Assembly (NCBI GenBank): GCA_023439835.1
Contig: JAEXUW010000012.1
Location: 78,120-142,119 of the forward strand
From: Bacillota bacterium
GTDB lineage: Bacteria > Bacillota > Clostridia > Oscillospirales > Ruminococcaceae
Reading direction: 5' to 3'
Length of the DNA: 64,000 nt
Positions 1 to 8,216 of this stretch are shown here, piece after piece (positions within the stretch are counted from its first letter, which is position 1; the number at the start of each line of letters is the position of its first letter). The notes beneath the pieces were generated by a model. It ran no database searches and had not been told where the DNA came from. It was given only the letters and a program-made list of their open reading frames with translations. A program made the position numbers and the translations under genes.

Positions 1-1269
1 AAAGAGGTTTGCGACAAGTTTATTTTTTGCGGAAGCTATCACTGTACCCTTGTTCCTGATGAGGTCATTGCAGCCGACGGTATTGACGCCGTTTGTATAG
101 GTGAGGGCGAGTACCCCGTGCGAGAGCTTTGCGACAGGTTTTTTGAGGGGAACTTCCACGATATTCAGAGCATGTATTTTAAGCTAAACGGTGAAGTAAT
201 TAAAAACCCTGTCAGACCGCTGCTTGAGGATTTAGACGAGCTTCCCATTCCGGACTTTGATCTTTTTGATTATGATAACCTTGAGCATGCAAGAGTTAAA
301 ACGGCGCTTGTTATGCTTTCAAGAGGCTGTCTTTTTTCCTGCACATATTGTGGGAACTCTCAGTTTCGTCAGGTTTATCCGAACAGGCGCAAATATGCGC
401 GCTTTCGTTCGCCAGAAAACGCAATGGACTATCTCAGGGCGCTTCTTAAAAAGTTCCCATATGTGGAGTTTATTAATTTCCGTGACGCTATTTTTAATAT
501 GTATGACGACTGGTTCTATGAATTTATAGAATTGTATATAAAGGAAATCCATATTCCTTTCACCTGTAATCTCCGCCTTGATATTATGACAGAGCAGACT
601 GTCATAAAGCTTAAAGAGGCTGGCTGTTATATGATTGACGTCGGCGTTGAAACAGGCGACGATTATCTGAGAAAAACATACCTAAAGCGAATGATGAATA
701 ACGAACAGATGAAAAATGCTTTCTCGTGGTTTCACAAGCATGGAATTACCAGCATGACATATAACATTGTCGGGCTTCCCTATGAGGATTTAAAGCTTGC
801 GCTGTCAACAATCAAGCTTAATGCCGAGCTTAACCCCGACAAGGTTATTCCGAATATATTCTATCCTTATCCGATGACAATTTTAGCGGATATAGCAAGA
901 AAAGCCGGCTTCGTCCCCGATGTCATTCCGCCGGGAACAAGAGTGCCGCTTGTTCAAAAGCAGTTTCCAGAGCATGAGGTGCTTTTCACAGCGAATTTCT
1001 TTATGACTTTTATAAAGCTGTATAAGTTTTCAAGCAAGCTCCCCAAATGGCTGGGCAAGCCTTTTTCGAAAATGCTTGATAAGATTTTCACCGGAAAGTT
1101 CACGCCGAGAAAGCTCTTAAACAAGCTTCACGACTTCCACGAGAAATTCTATGACTGGCTGAAGAGAACTGTAATGAAGGTCACGCCGAATTTCTATAAC
1201 AAGCTAAGAAAGCTTCGCTATAATCGCCGCACAAAAAAGGCGGAAAAAGCAAAGTCCAAGGTCGCATAA
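1..1269 (+). CDS. B12-binding radical SAM protein, C-terminal part (5' end outside window)
   Basis: The frame is open from the first base, so the gene begins upstream and only its C-terminal 422 or so residues are here. The first 40 residues end in the IDAVCIGEGEYP-type motif that closes a cobalamin-binding domain in B12-radical SAM enzymes. The radical SAM core follows, with the CxxxCxxC cluster motif as RGCLFSCTYC (cysteine codons at 328, 340 and 349) and a downstream DVGVETGDD segment that fits the SAM-binding barrel. The C-terminus is very basic. Such enzymes use an Fe-S cluster, SAM and often cobalamin for methylations or ring rearrangements; the substrate cannot be told from sequence. 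A GTG at 118 is internal and not the start. A terminator follows directly. Confidence 0.85.
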   Translation, partial: KEVCDKFIFCGSYHCTLVPDEVIAADGIDAVCIGEGEYPVRELCDRFFEGNFHDIQSMYFKLNGEVIKNPVRPLLEDLDELPIPDFDLFDYDNLEHARVKTALVMLSRGCLFSCTYCGNSQFRQVYPNRRKYARFRSPENAMDYLRALLKKFPYVEFINFRDAIFNMYDDWFYEFIELYIKEIHIPFTCNLRLDIMTEQTVIKLKEAGCYMIDVGVETGDDYLRKTYLKRMMNNEQMKNAFSWFHKHGITSMTYNIVGLPYEDLKLALSTIKLNAELNPDKVIPNIFYPYPMTILADIARKAGFVPDVIPPGTRVPLVQKQFPEHEVLFTANFFMTFIKLYKFSSKLPKWLGKPFSKMLDKIFTGKFTPRKLLNKLHDFHEKFYDWLKRTVMKVTPNFYNKLRKLRYNRRTKKAEKAKSKVA

Positions 1270-1275
1270 AAACAA

Positions 1276-1316
1276 GCCCATGATACAGCCAATACTGTGT
1301 CATGGGCGTTTTATTT
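1276..1316 (+). terminator. Rho-independent terminator after the radical SAM gene
   Basis: Thirteen-base arms (GCCCATGATACAG and CTGTGTCATGGGC, one G-T pair) enclose a 5-6 base loop and are followed by GTTTTATTT. It starts 6 bases after the stop codon. Confidence 0.85.
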
Positions 1317-1356
1317 CTAACCTCTAACCTCTAACCTCTAGCCTCTAACCTCTAAC
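1317..1356. repeat. Heptamer tandem repeat (CTAACCT)n
   Basis: About 5.7 head-to-tail copies of the 7-mer CTAACCT fill the whole gap between the terminator and the lexA stop codon. The fourth copy is CTAGCCT. This is a simple-sequence tract of the telomere-like type; because 7 is not a multiple of 3, slippage would shift any frame, but it lies outside coding sequence. Confidence 0.9.
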
Positions 1357-1941
1357 TCACAGATACCTTAAAACCGCAACAACCTTCCCCAGAATTGAAA
1401 CGTTGTCCACGATAATAGCCTCCATACTGTCATTCTCAGGCTGAAGTCGAAAGTGCCCTTTTTCTTTATAGAAACGCTTTACTGTTGCGTCCTCATCGTC
1501 AATGAGAGCGACGACGATCTCACCGTTTTGTGCATAGGGCGTTTTTTCAACAATTACTATATCGCCGTGCAATATGCCGGCGTTTATCATACTCTCGCCC
1601 CTTATTTTAAGGGCGAAAAGCGAGTTTTGATAATTTCTTCCCGCATGAAAGCTTATGTAGTCGGTGATATCTTCAATTGCGGTAATAGGCTGTCCCGCGG
1701 TTACAGTTCCCACCAGTGGAACTCTAGTCGCACTTTTCCCGACAAGCCTGATGGCACGGTTTCTGTTATCTTCTTTTTCGATAAGCCCATGCTCAACAAG
1801 GCTGCTGATGCTTCTGTGAGCGGTAGATGTTGACTTGAACCCGAATTCATCACAAATCTCTCTGACTGTGGGAACAAACCCGTCCTCACTTCTGCTTTTA
1901 ATAAATTCAAAAACCTGTTTATCCTTTTCAGTCAGCTTCAT
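1357..1941 (-). CDS. lexA: LexA repressor of the SOS response
   Basis: 194 aa, normal length for LexA. It represses DNA-damage genes and inactivates itself by RecA-stimulated cleavage. An N-terminal winged helix-turn-helix (about residues 1-70, with TVREICDEFGFKSTSTAHRS as recognition region) is followed by the cleavage site Ala82-Gly83 in VTAGQP and the S24-type catalytic dyad Ser117 (RGESM) and Lys155 (ATVKRF). All key residues are present. It starts 2 bases after the murC stop, so the two are probably co-transcribed, an unusual partner for lexA. I saw no Gram-positive LexA box in the murC upstream region. Confidence 0.96.
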   Translation of the reverse strand: MKLTEKDKQVFEFIKSRSEDGFVPTVREICDEFGFKSTSTAHRSISSLVEHGLIEKEDNRNRAIRLVGKSATRVPLVGTVTAGQPITAIEDITDYISFHAGRNYQNSLFALKIRGESMINAGILHGDIVIVEKTPYAQNGEIVVALIDDEDATVKRFYKEKGHFRLQPENDSMEAIIVDNVSILGKVVAVLRYL

Positions 1942-1943
1942 TG

Positions 1944-3326
1944 TCAGTCACCGTTCCTTTCCATTAAAAGCTTCAAAAGCAATTTTGCAACCTTATACAC
2001 GTCACCACATCCAAGCGTAATGACAAGGTCGCCCGCCTGTGCGTTGTCAGCGACATGAGCGGCAACCTCCTCAAAGGTTGAAAACCATTCACATCCCGGA
2101 ATTTTCTCCGCCAAGTCCTTTGAGTATATGTTAAAGGTGTTGTTCTCTCGTGAGCCCATAATTTCAGTCAGAACCGTTTTGTCTGAAAGCTGAAGAACCT
2201 TTACAAAATCGTCAAACAGAAGCTTTGTCCGTGAGTATGTGAACGGCTGATGGACAGCCCAAACTCTTTTAAAATCAAGCTTTTTCGCTGCTTCAAGAGT
2301 AACCTTTATTTCGGCGGGGTGATGAGCATAATCGTCAACGACGGTAATGCCCCCTGATACACCGAGCTTTTCAAAGCGCCGTCCGGCACCTCTGAAGGTC
2401 TGAAGTCCGAGCATAATTCCGTCAATGCTTACCCCTGCATAAATAGCCGCGGCAGAGGCAGCGACAGCGTTTAATACATTATGAATTCCCGGCACATGAA
2501 TGGAAAGCTCACAGATTTTCTCGTCACGATACATCAGCGAAAAATCAGTCTGCATTCCGGCGGTTTTTGTTATGACGGGATAATAATCATTAGTGTCTTT
2601 AAAGCCGAAGGTGATAATGTCTTTGCCTGTTATTCCCTCTAAAGCCTTTAGAGAATTGGTATCATCACCGTTTATTATTACTGCTTTTCGGGTTTTCGCA
2701 CAGAATTTTCTAAACGACATAATTATGTTATCTAAAGTTTTAAAATAGTCCAAATGATCCTCGTCAATATTTAGTACAATAGAAATATCGGGCGATAATT
2801 TTAAAAAGGTATCGACAAACTCGCATGCCTCACAAACCATGATATCGCTTTTGCCGGCTCTTCCGCTTCCGCCGATGCTGGGGAGCTTTCCGCCGATCAC
2901 CGCTGAAAGATCAACCCCCTCCTCCACGAAAATCTGCGTGAGCATTGAGGTCGTTGTGGTTTTACCGTGAGTTCCGCAAACGCAAATAGCGTTGTCATAC
3001 CAAGTGGTGACAAGCCCTAACAGCTCGCTTCTTTCAAGCACAGGCACGCCTGACGCAATAGAAGCCACAAGCTCAGGGTTATCCTTCATGATTGCCGCTG
3101 AGTATACGATCAGGTCGGCACCTTCTATATTTTCAGCACGCTGACCGAAATAAACAGGTATTCCCATTTTTCTGACAGCGTCAAGAGTTTCAGTTTCATT
3201 ATTGTCAGAGCCTGAGAGATAATACCCCTTTGAATGAAGTATCTGAGCAAGAGGGTACATTCCCGAGCCACCTATTCCGATAAAGTGAATGTGTTTTTTT
3301 CCGTTTAGTATATTTGAAATATCCAT
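1944..3326 (-). CDS. murC: UDP-N-acetylmuramate--L-alanine ligase
   Basis: 460 aa from the ATG at 3326. Cytoplasmic Mur ligase that adds L-Ala to UDP-MurNAc in peptidoglycan synthesis. An N-terminal Rossmann segment (HFIGIGGSGM, about residues 14-23) precedes the ATP-binding GTHGKTTTT loop (118-126) and the Mur ligase central and C-terminal domains (DDYAHHP motif). A longer frame opens at a TTG at 3362, but that codon lies at the probable promoter, and family members start close to the ATG. The Shine-Dalgarno is weak. lexA follows after 2 bases; spoVG is divergent. Confidence 0.95.
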   Translation of the reverse strand: MDISNILNGKKHIHFIGIGGSGMYPLAQILHSKGYYLSGSDNNETETLDAVRKMGIPVYFGQRAENIEGADLIVYSAAIMKDNPELVASIASGVPVLERSELLGLVTTWYDNAICVCGTHGKTTTTSMLTQIFVEEGVDLSAVIGGKLPSIGGSGRAGKSDIMVCEACEFVDTFLKLSPDISIVLNIDEDHLDYFKTLDNIIMSFRKFCAKTRKAVIINGDDTNSLKALEGITGKDIITFGFKDTNDYYPVITKTAGMQTDFSLMYRDEKICELSIHVPGIHNVLNAVAASAAAIYAGVSIDGIMLGLQTFRGAGRRFEKLGVSGGITVVDDYAHHPAEIKVTLEAAKKLDFKRVWAVHQPFTYSRTKLLFDDFVKVLQLSDKTVLTEIMGSRENNTFNIYSKDLAEKIPGCEWFSTFEEVAAHVADNAQAGDLVITLGCGDVYKVAKLLLKLLMERNGD

Positions 3327-3353
3327 TAAGCAACCCGTTCTTTCAAAATAAGT

Positions 3354-3363
3354 ATTGTACAAT
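3354..3363. promoter_or_regulatory. Palindrome ATTGTACAAT at the murC transcription start
   Basis: Perfect 10-bp palindrome between the divergent genes murC and spoVG, at the predicted murC start point. It could be an operator; no regulator is known from this window. Confidence 0.35.
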
Positions 3364-3364
3364 T

Positions 3365-3393
3365 ATTATATTACAATTCGAAAATAAAATAAA
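3365..3393 (-). promoter_or_regulatory. Probable promoter of murC-lexA
   Basis: On the minus strand a perfect TATAAT (3365-3370) has a weak TTTATT -35 (3388-3393) 17 bases upstream. Transcription would begin near 3358, about 30 bases before the murC ATG, and would overlap the 10-bp palindrome at 3354-3363. Confidence 0.5.
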
Positions 3394-3460
3394 CTCTTTT
3401 ATTTTAAATTGAATATATTTGTAAATTTTGCCGAATAATAAATCAAAGGAGATGTGATTA

Positions 3461-3754
3461 ATGACAATTACAGACATTAGAATCAGAAAAATTATCCCCG
3501 AGGGAAGACTTCGCGGCGTAATCAGCATCACTATCGACGGCCAGCTTGCGGTCCATGACATCAAGGTGGTTCAGGGTGACGAGAGAATGTTTGTCGCAAT
3601 GCCGAGCAGAAAGGATGACAGCGGAGTTTTCAGGGATATTGTTCATCCGATAACACCCGAGGCAAGACAAGCAATGGAAACTGAAATCCTAAACGCATTT
3701 CTTGCCGAGGTTGAAGCAAGGGACGCTGAAGCTCAGAACACTCAAGAGGCATAA
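3461..3754 (+). CDS. spoVG: SpoVG family RNA/DNA-binding regulator
   Basis: 97 aa, full length for SpoVG. The family is a small nucleic-acid-binding regulator, involved in septation during sporulation in Bacillus and in virulence and metabolism control elsewhere. The diagnostic N-terminus (MTITDIRIR), the central FVAMPSRK block and the HPITPEAR segment are all present; the C-terminal tail is short and acidic. An excellent AAAGGAGATG site lies 6-7 bases before the ATG. It is a single-gene unit, divergent from murC and followed by a run of hairpins that ends in terminators. Confidence 0.95.
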   Translation: MTITDIRIRKIIPEGRLRGVISITIDGQLAVHDIKVVQGDERMFVAMPSRKDDSGVFRDIVHPITPEARQAMETEILNAFLAEVEARDAEAQNTQEA

Positions 3755-3768
3755 TTTTATATGTCATG

Positions 3769-3949
3769 AAGCAGAGGAAAGCCGGCTCCCCCTATGCTAC
3801 CCCCTCGCACACCACCACTGGTGGTGTGGATGTCGTGCAAACGCACGACATTTAGAGGTATATTTTCGGGAAATGAATTCCCGAAAATATTTTTTTAATT
3901 TGATAGGCTTTTTATACAGTCTAAAGCAGAGGAAAGTCCTCTGCTTTTT
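3769..3949. repeat. 155-bp hairpin-rich module bracketed by 13-bp direct repeats
   Basis: The 13-mer AAGCAGAGGAAAG occurs at 3769-3781 and again at 3924-3936, exactly 155 bases apart. Between them lie three inverted repeats: 3808-3828 (CACACCACCA/TGGTGGTGTG), 3831-3850 (TGTCGTGC/GCACGACA) and 3860-3890. The second 13-mer is itself the left arm of a fourth hairpin. The arrangement looks like a palindromic insertion with a target duplication, or a duplicated terminator arm. No open reading frame is evident. Confidence 0.6.
3860..3896 (+). terminator. Strong Rho-independent terminator downstream of spoVG
   Basis: A perfect 13-bp stem (ATATTTTCGGGAA / TTCCCGAAAATAT), a 5-base loop and a run of six or more T. 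Confidence 0.85.
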
Positions 3950-3958
3950 CTTTTTTTT
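3924..3958 (+). terminator. Second terminator downstream of spoVG
   Basis: A 10-bp stem (AAGCAGAGGA / TCCTCTGCTT), loop AAG, then TTTCTTTTTTTT. It abuts the stop codon of the convergent Nudix gene. Confidence 0.85.
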
Positions 3959-4487
3959 ACAGGAATAATTTTGCCTTTAAAATTGCAATTTGTGTTTTTG
4001 CGTCACAAATTTCGTTGTTTAGAACCATTTCGACAGCCTTGTCAAAGGGGAGCTTCACAACATCTAAAAACTCGTCATCGTCGAGGCTTTGTGAGGAAAA
4101 ATCCAGACCTCTCGCTAAATATATATGAATTTTTTCTGTGAGATAGGCGGTCGTTGGGTACATTACCCCAAGAAAAGTGTATTCTGTCGCACAAGCTCCC
4201 GTTTCCTCTTTTAGCTCACGCTTTCCACATTCAAAGGGGTCTTCGCCTTTATTTAGCTTGCCGGCGGGAATCTCAAGAAGCACGCTTTGAAAGGGATAGC
4301 GAAACTGTTTGACGAAGATTATTTCATTCTCATCGGTTAAGGGGAGAACGCAAACTCCGCCTGAATGATGAACCACCTCACGCAGTGCCGTCATGCCGTT
4401 CTCAAGTTCGACAGTATCCTTTGTTACTGTTATAATTCTGCCCTCATGGATAATCTTTGAGTCAAGCTTTTTTTCGTACAGATGCAT
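3957..4487 (-). CDS. Nudix hydrolase, ADP-ribose pyrophosphatase-like
   Basis: 176 aa, the size of NudF/YqkG-type ADP-sugar pyrophosphatases. These cleave ADP-ribose to AMP and ribose-5-phosphate in the cytoplasm. The Nudix box is complete at residues 76-98: Gly76, Glu82, then RELKEETGA from Arg90, with both metal-binding glutamates. The preceding FRYPFQSVLLEIPAG segment is the usual ADP-ribose pyrophosphatase neighbourhood. An AAAGG site precedes the ATG. It is monocistronic, convergent with spoVG and divergent from the next gene. The substrate is inferred from family resemblance only. Confidence 0.88.
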   Translation of the reverse strand: MHLYEKKLDSKIIHEGRIITVTKDTVELENGMTALREVVHHSGGVCVLPLTDENEIIFVKQFRYPFQSVLLEIPAGKLNKGEDPFECGKRELKEETGACATEYTFLGVMYPTTAYLTEKIHIYLARGLDFSSQSLDDDEFLDVVKLPFDKAVEMVLNNEICDAKTQIAILKAKLFL

Positions 4488-4571
4488 AAATATTTTTTCC
4501 TTTCGAAATAATGGTATAAACCATGCCCTCTTTTAAATATTTTAGAATATAACTCTAAAGGGGGAATTCAT

Positions 4572-5222
4572 TTGATAACAAACAGCCTTCAGGCATCGGA
4601 CTTTCGTGTTTCGCCGGCGCTGTCGTCAATCGCCTCAGAAAACAAAGAGGCTCGCCTTAAAATAATACACAACGAGGACTATACTCCTCTTGCGTATGCG
4701 ATAGGCTTCGGCAACTTTCATAATTCATCAGTAATTGTCGGCGGAGTATCACAGGACGACAGCATTTCATCAAAGGTGCTTATCCGGCTTGCCGGTGAGT
4801 TAAGTCATGCGCTGTCAAAAAGCGAATCGCTTCTTTCAATCAACATTAAAAACTTATTTTCAGCAAAGGGTGTCTGGATTATTCCGGATTTTGGGTCCTG
4901 TGACAAGCCGTCAACCTCAATGAATTTGATAAGCGAAAAGCTGTCCCCAAAAAGATTGCTTGAGATTCATTCGGGAAAGCAGGAGATACGGTATTTGTCA
5001 CCCAAAAACAGTGCGTCAAATTCAAAGCTTTTTGCCTATCTGCTTTCCTCATCAAGCGGTATTGAAACAATTCGTGAGGCACCGCCTGAGAACAGCCTGT
5101 GTCGTTGGTTCTCAGATGAGTTTTTAAAAGCATCTTTTTCTGTCGGCATTGACTCCGAAGCGGGAGATGCCGCCCTGTTTATGAGTATGCTGGAGGCATT
5201 TTTAATCTTCATTGCTGCTTAA
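4572..5222 (+). CDS. Hypothetical protein resembling a degenerate M14 metallopeptidase
   Basis: 216 aa, TTG start after AAAGGGGGAATTCAT. Not firmly recognised. Segments line up loosely with the M14 carboxypeptidase fold: VIVGGVSQDDSISSKVL (54-70) where M14 has the GG-H-G-x-E zinc motif, WIIPDFGSCD (102-111) where M14 has its P-x-NPDG strand, and LLEIHSGKQEIRY (129-141) where M14 has the D-x-H-S zinc histidine. The first His and Glu ligands are missing, so if the kinship is right it is probably not a zinc peptidase. No signal peptide or clear membrane span is visible. Its last 21 bases overlap the convergent YfhO gene. Confidence 0.6.
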   Translation: MITNSLQASDFRVSPALSSIASENKEARLKIIHNEDYTPLAYAIGFGNFHNSSVIVGGVSQDDSISSKVLIRLAGELSHALSKSESLLSINIKNLFSAKGVWIIPDFGSCDKPSTSMNLISEKLSPKRLLEIHSGKQEIRYLSPKNSASNSKLFAYLLSSSSGIETIREAPPENSLCRWFSDEFLKASFSVGIDSEAGDAALFMSMLEAFLIFIAA

Positions 5223-7691
5223 GTCGTCGTCATCTTCTGAAAGCATATTATCGGTCAGCTCGATATCAACTTTGTTATTATCGTCTGGATTTTCATCATC
5301 GTATTCGCCGTTATCAACAGAAGCCTCAAAGCTGTCATAGTCATAAACTGTGCCTGATAGCTTTTCTAAAGGCTCTATTTTTCTTCTGACAAAAACATAG
5401 ACAACAAGCACAAGCAAGCCGACTGCGGTTATGAGAGTCCCAGTTTTAAGACCGGGGGTCATATAGTTAAATCTGATTTCAACATTTTCACCGGCGGGGC
5501 ATAAAACAGCCATCAAGCCGCCGTCAACCTCTTCAATTGGCGTGACTTTGCCGTTTACTGTCGCTGTGAAGCCCTTTTCAAATGGCACGCTGAAGAATAC
5601 TAGCTTATCGCTTTCAAGGTCAATCCTGGCGGTAAAGCCGTTTGTATCCTCTTTAAAATAATGTGCAGAATTAGCCTTCTTTTCAAGGCAAAGCTCAAGA
5701 TAAAGCTCAGAGTTATAAAGCCCCACATAATCCTCCTCTGCAAGAGGGGAGATTATGTCGGCATAAGCTGAAGCCTGTTCATCACTCAGTACAAGAGCTC
5801 TCATGAGCAGAGTATCCTTCTCCACACCCGAATACCTGTCGAACTTTGTCTTTGTGACGTAGTAGTCATATGTGAAGCCCATGGGTATATAGTATTTGTT
5901 TTCATAGATATGAAAGTTGTTTTCAGTTTTAATATATTCAAAGCCGGGAACATTAAGCTCTGTAGCCGATTCGTGATTGAAGTAATACTTCACCGAAAAC
6001 AGCCCTCTTAGAGGATAGCGTGAAACTTCAGCCCGTGATGCAACGTCACGGGTAATCCCTATGCCCTCATAAAAATTCATGATAGAGCTGGGCACGACGC
6101 TGTGAAACGCCCTCATTGAGTAGTATCCCCATGACATCGCATAATTGTCCTTGTTTTCGCTGATGTCAGTGCGGTAAAACTCATCGGTTTCAAGCGTGAT
6201 TTTTTCACCGCCGTAAATTGCCTGAGGAATAAACTCCTCAGGGAAGGGGCCTTGTGCTAAGCCATACCAAACAACCACTGCTGAACAGATGAATGCCGAA
6301 ATGACAGTGAAATTCAAAGCGACTTTAATATATTGCCTCTTGTTTGACAGAATGTATTCAAGATTATATAAAAACCCAAGGCATAAAAGAGTTGCTCCAA
6401 TAGATAGCCAGAATATCAGCGGGTATTTTGCGACTTGAGCATAGACGGTTTGCTTTGTTTCTGTGCTGACTGAGGGAAGAAGTCCGATTGCCGCGCATAT
6501 AACAACCACAGCTAAAGAGAGCTTGAAGCCTGTTTTGAACGTAAGCTCCTTATGGTCAAGTACATAAGCGGTCATCATGCACATCAAAAGAATGGGCATA
6601 TAGTACCATCTTGCATAATAGCTGCTGTTAAACATATAAAATGCTGAATTTAAAACGGGAACTAGAGCACACACGACACAGGCAATAACCGCCTTTGATG
6701 CCCAGTGCGATTTTTTTCCTTTAATAAATGCTATAACACCCGCCATAGAAAACATGGGGAGATAGCCGGCGATTGACGACCACCTTGCTGTTGTTGACGA
6801 GAATAGATTTGAACGAGCCGGCGGGTCGGGAATCATGAAGAAGCTTTGAATTATCCGAAATAGTCTGAAGCGGTCGCCGTAGACAACCATGTCCAGCCCC
6901 ATAAGCTGACTGTCGACACGGGGGTTGCTGAAAACAGAAATGACGGACGGGAGCAAAAGCACAGCCGAAAGCATTACCCCGATAACAGCTTCTAAACCGA
7001 GAAAGACGAATTTTTTGAATGTAATTGGAAAGTCTTTGCTTGTACAGCGACACATGAAGTAGATAAACACAAACACAACCTGTCCTGTAAAAAAGAAGTA
7101 GTTGGTTATTGCACAAAGCGCAACGGCAAGCGCAAACAGCCCTTTTTTATTATTTACGACAGCCTCCTCAAGTGCGATAAGCAAAAGCGGGAAGAATGCG
7201 ACAACCTCATGAAAATGATTAAAGAATACGTTGTATATCTGAAAGCCTGATAAAGCGTATAAAAGCGAGCCGATCACCGCTGCATTTTTGCTTTGAACAA
7301 AGCGTCTGATAAATGCATACGAGGTGAGTGCGGCGACGCCTGTTTTTATCGCAAGAAGCCACGGTATCAGATATGGAACAGCACTGTTCGGGAATGGAAT
7401 TGTCAGCCAGAAGAACGGGCTTCCCAACAGATAGAAGGAATATGAGCCGATGAAATTTGCACCTAAATCTGTTCCCCAGTCCCAGAAAAAGTTGCCTGAG
7501 CGTATCATTTCATGAGCGTGAGTATAAAAAGGAATCTGCTGTGAATTAAAGTCACCGTAATAGAGAAAAATTCCTTTATTATAAACCATAGCGGGAATAA
7601 AAATTGCCATCATTATGAGAAATGCAATGCTAAATGCTTTGAAATAAAGCTCCTTTTTATTGCCGTTTAAAATTCTTGCCGTCTCTTTCAA
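5202..7691 (-). CDS. YfhO family multi-pass membrane protein
   Basis: 829 aa. YfhO proteins are polytopic membrane proteins with a GT-C-like fold, linked in Gram-positives to glycosylation of lipoteichoic acid or other cell-wall glycans. About a dozen hydrophobic helices fill residues 15-480; the YYGDFNSQQIPFY motif near residue 45 and the WDWGTDLGANFIGSYSFYL region are family signatures. A soluble extracellular domain follows (about 490-720), then one more helix (about 725-745) and a very acidic cytoplasmic tail. The start is TTG at 7691, since an upstream frame is closed by TGA; an AAAGG site lies 11 bases before it. It shares 21 bases tail-to-tail with the preceding plus-strand gene. Confidence 0.88.
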   Translation of the reverse strand: MKETARILNGNKKELYFKAFSIAFLIMMAIFIPAMVYNKGIFLYYGDFNSQQIPFYTHAHEMIRSGNFFWDWGTDLGANFIGSYSFYLLGSPFFWLTIPFPNSAVPYLIPWLLAIKTGVAALTSYAFIRRFVQSKNAAVIGSLLYALSGFQIYNVFFNHFHEVVAFFPLLLIALEEAVVNNKKGLFALAVALCAITNYFFFTGQVVFVFIYFMCRCTSKDFPITFKKFVFLGLEAVIGVMLSAVLLLPSVISVFSNPRVDSQLMGLDMVVYGDRFRLFRIIQSFFMIPDPPARSNLFSSTTARWSSIAGYLPMFSMAGVIAFIKGKKSHWASKAVIACVVCALVPVLNSAFYMFNSSYYARWYYMPILLMCMMTAYVLDHKELTFKTGFKLSLAVVVICAAIGLLPSVSTETKQTVYAQVAKYPLIFWLSIGATLLCLGFLYNLEYILSNKRQYIKVALNFTVISAFICSAVVVWYGLAQGPFPEEFIPQAIYGGEKITLETDEFYRTDISENKDNYAMSWGYYSMRAFHSVVPSSIMNFYEGIGITRDVASRAEVSRYPLRGLFSVKYYFNHESATELNVPGFEYIKTENNFHIYENKYYIPMGFTYDYYVTKTKFDRYSGVEKDTLLMRALVLSDEQASAYADIISPLAEEDYVGLYNSELYLELCLEKKANSAHYFKEDTNGFTARIDLESDKLVFFSVPFEKGFTATVNGKVTPIEEVDGGLMAVLCPAGENVEIRFNYMTPGLKTGTLITAVGLLVLVVYVFVRRKIEPLEKLSGTVYDYDSFEASVDNGEYDDENPDDNNKVDIELTDNMLSEDDDDLSSNED

Positions 7692-7762
7692 GATGTATCA
7701 TACCTTTCATTTTCTCTTTTTTTTAGTATAACACATTTGAATTAAAAATTAAAGAACAATAA

Positions 7763-7795
7763 ATACCGCCCGACGAAATAATCATCGGGCGGTAT
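7763..7795 (-). terminator. Terminator of the rplJ-rplL unit
   Basis: On the minus strand an 11-bp perfect stem (ATACCGCCCGA / TCGGGCGGTAT, arms 7763-7773 and 7785-7795) is followed by a T-rich stretch. It lies 19 bases after rplL, so rpoB is not co-transcribed here. Confidence 0.8.
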
Positions 7796-7813
7796 GATAT
7801 AGCGAAAAATAAA

Positions 7814-8185
7814 TTACTTGATTTCGACAGTAGCGCCAGCTTCTTCGAGCTTCTTCTTAAGCTCTTCAGCGTCAGCCTTTGAAATACCTTCCTTAACAGC
7901 CTTAGGAGCGCCTTCAACAAGCTCCTTAGACTCCTTAAGGCCAAGACCTGTAATGTCCTTGATAGCCTTGATTACGTTCATCTTAGCATCGCCGAATGAA
8001 GCAAGGATAACGTCAAACTCTGTCTTTTCCTCAGCAGCAGCAGCAGCGCCACCAGCAGCAGGAGCAGCAGCAACAGCAGCTGTTACGCCAAATTCTTCCT
8101 GAATAGCCTCAACAAGCTCAGAAAGCTCGAGAACTGTAAGTGTCTTAATGTCTTCAACAAATTTTAAAATCTTCTCAGAAGCCAT
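7814..8185 (-). CDS. rplL: 50S ribosomal protein L7/L12
   Basis: 123 aa, standard length. L7/L12 forms the multimeric stalk on L10 that recruits translation GTPases. The N-terminal dimerisation helix (residues 1-35), the alanine-rich hinge (about 36-52) and the globular C-terminal domain with KTEFDVIL and the GLGLKESKELVEGAP helix are all present. A clean AAGGAGATT site precedes the ATG. It is the last gene of the unit after rplJ, separated by 74 bases that contain a 16-bp palindrome. Confidence 0.98.
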   Translation of the reverse strand: MASEKILKFVEDIKTLTVLELSELVEAIQEEFGVTAAVAAAPAAGGAAAAAEEKTEFDVILASFGDAKMNVIKAIKDITGLGLKESKELVEGAPKAVKEGISKADAEELKKKLEEAGATVEIK

Positions 8186-8216
8186 GATAATTAATCTCCT
8201 TTATAATTTCATATTA

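Noticed and set aside
1317..1356. CRISPR-like array.
   Set aside because: The units are 7 bases and contiguous, without spacers.
3327..3362. Longer murC start at a TTG (12 extra codons).
   Set aside because: It lies upstream of or at the predicted transcription start and adds residues that MurC proteins do not have.
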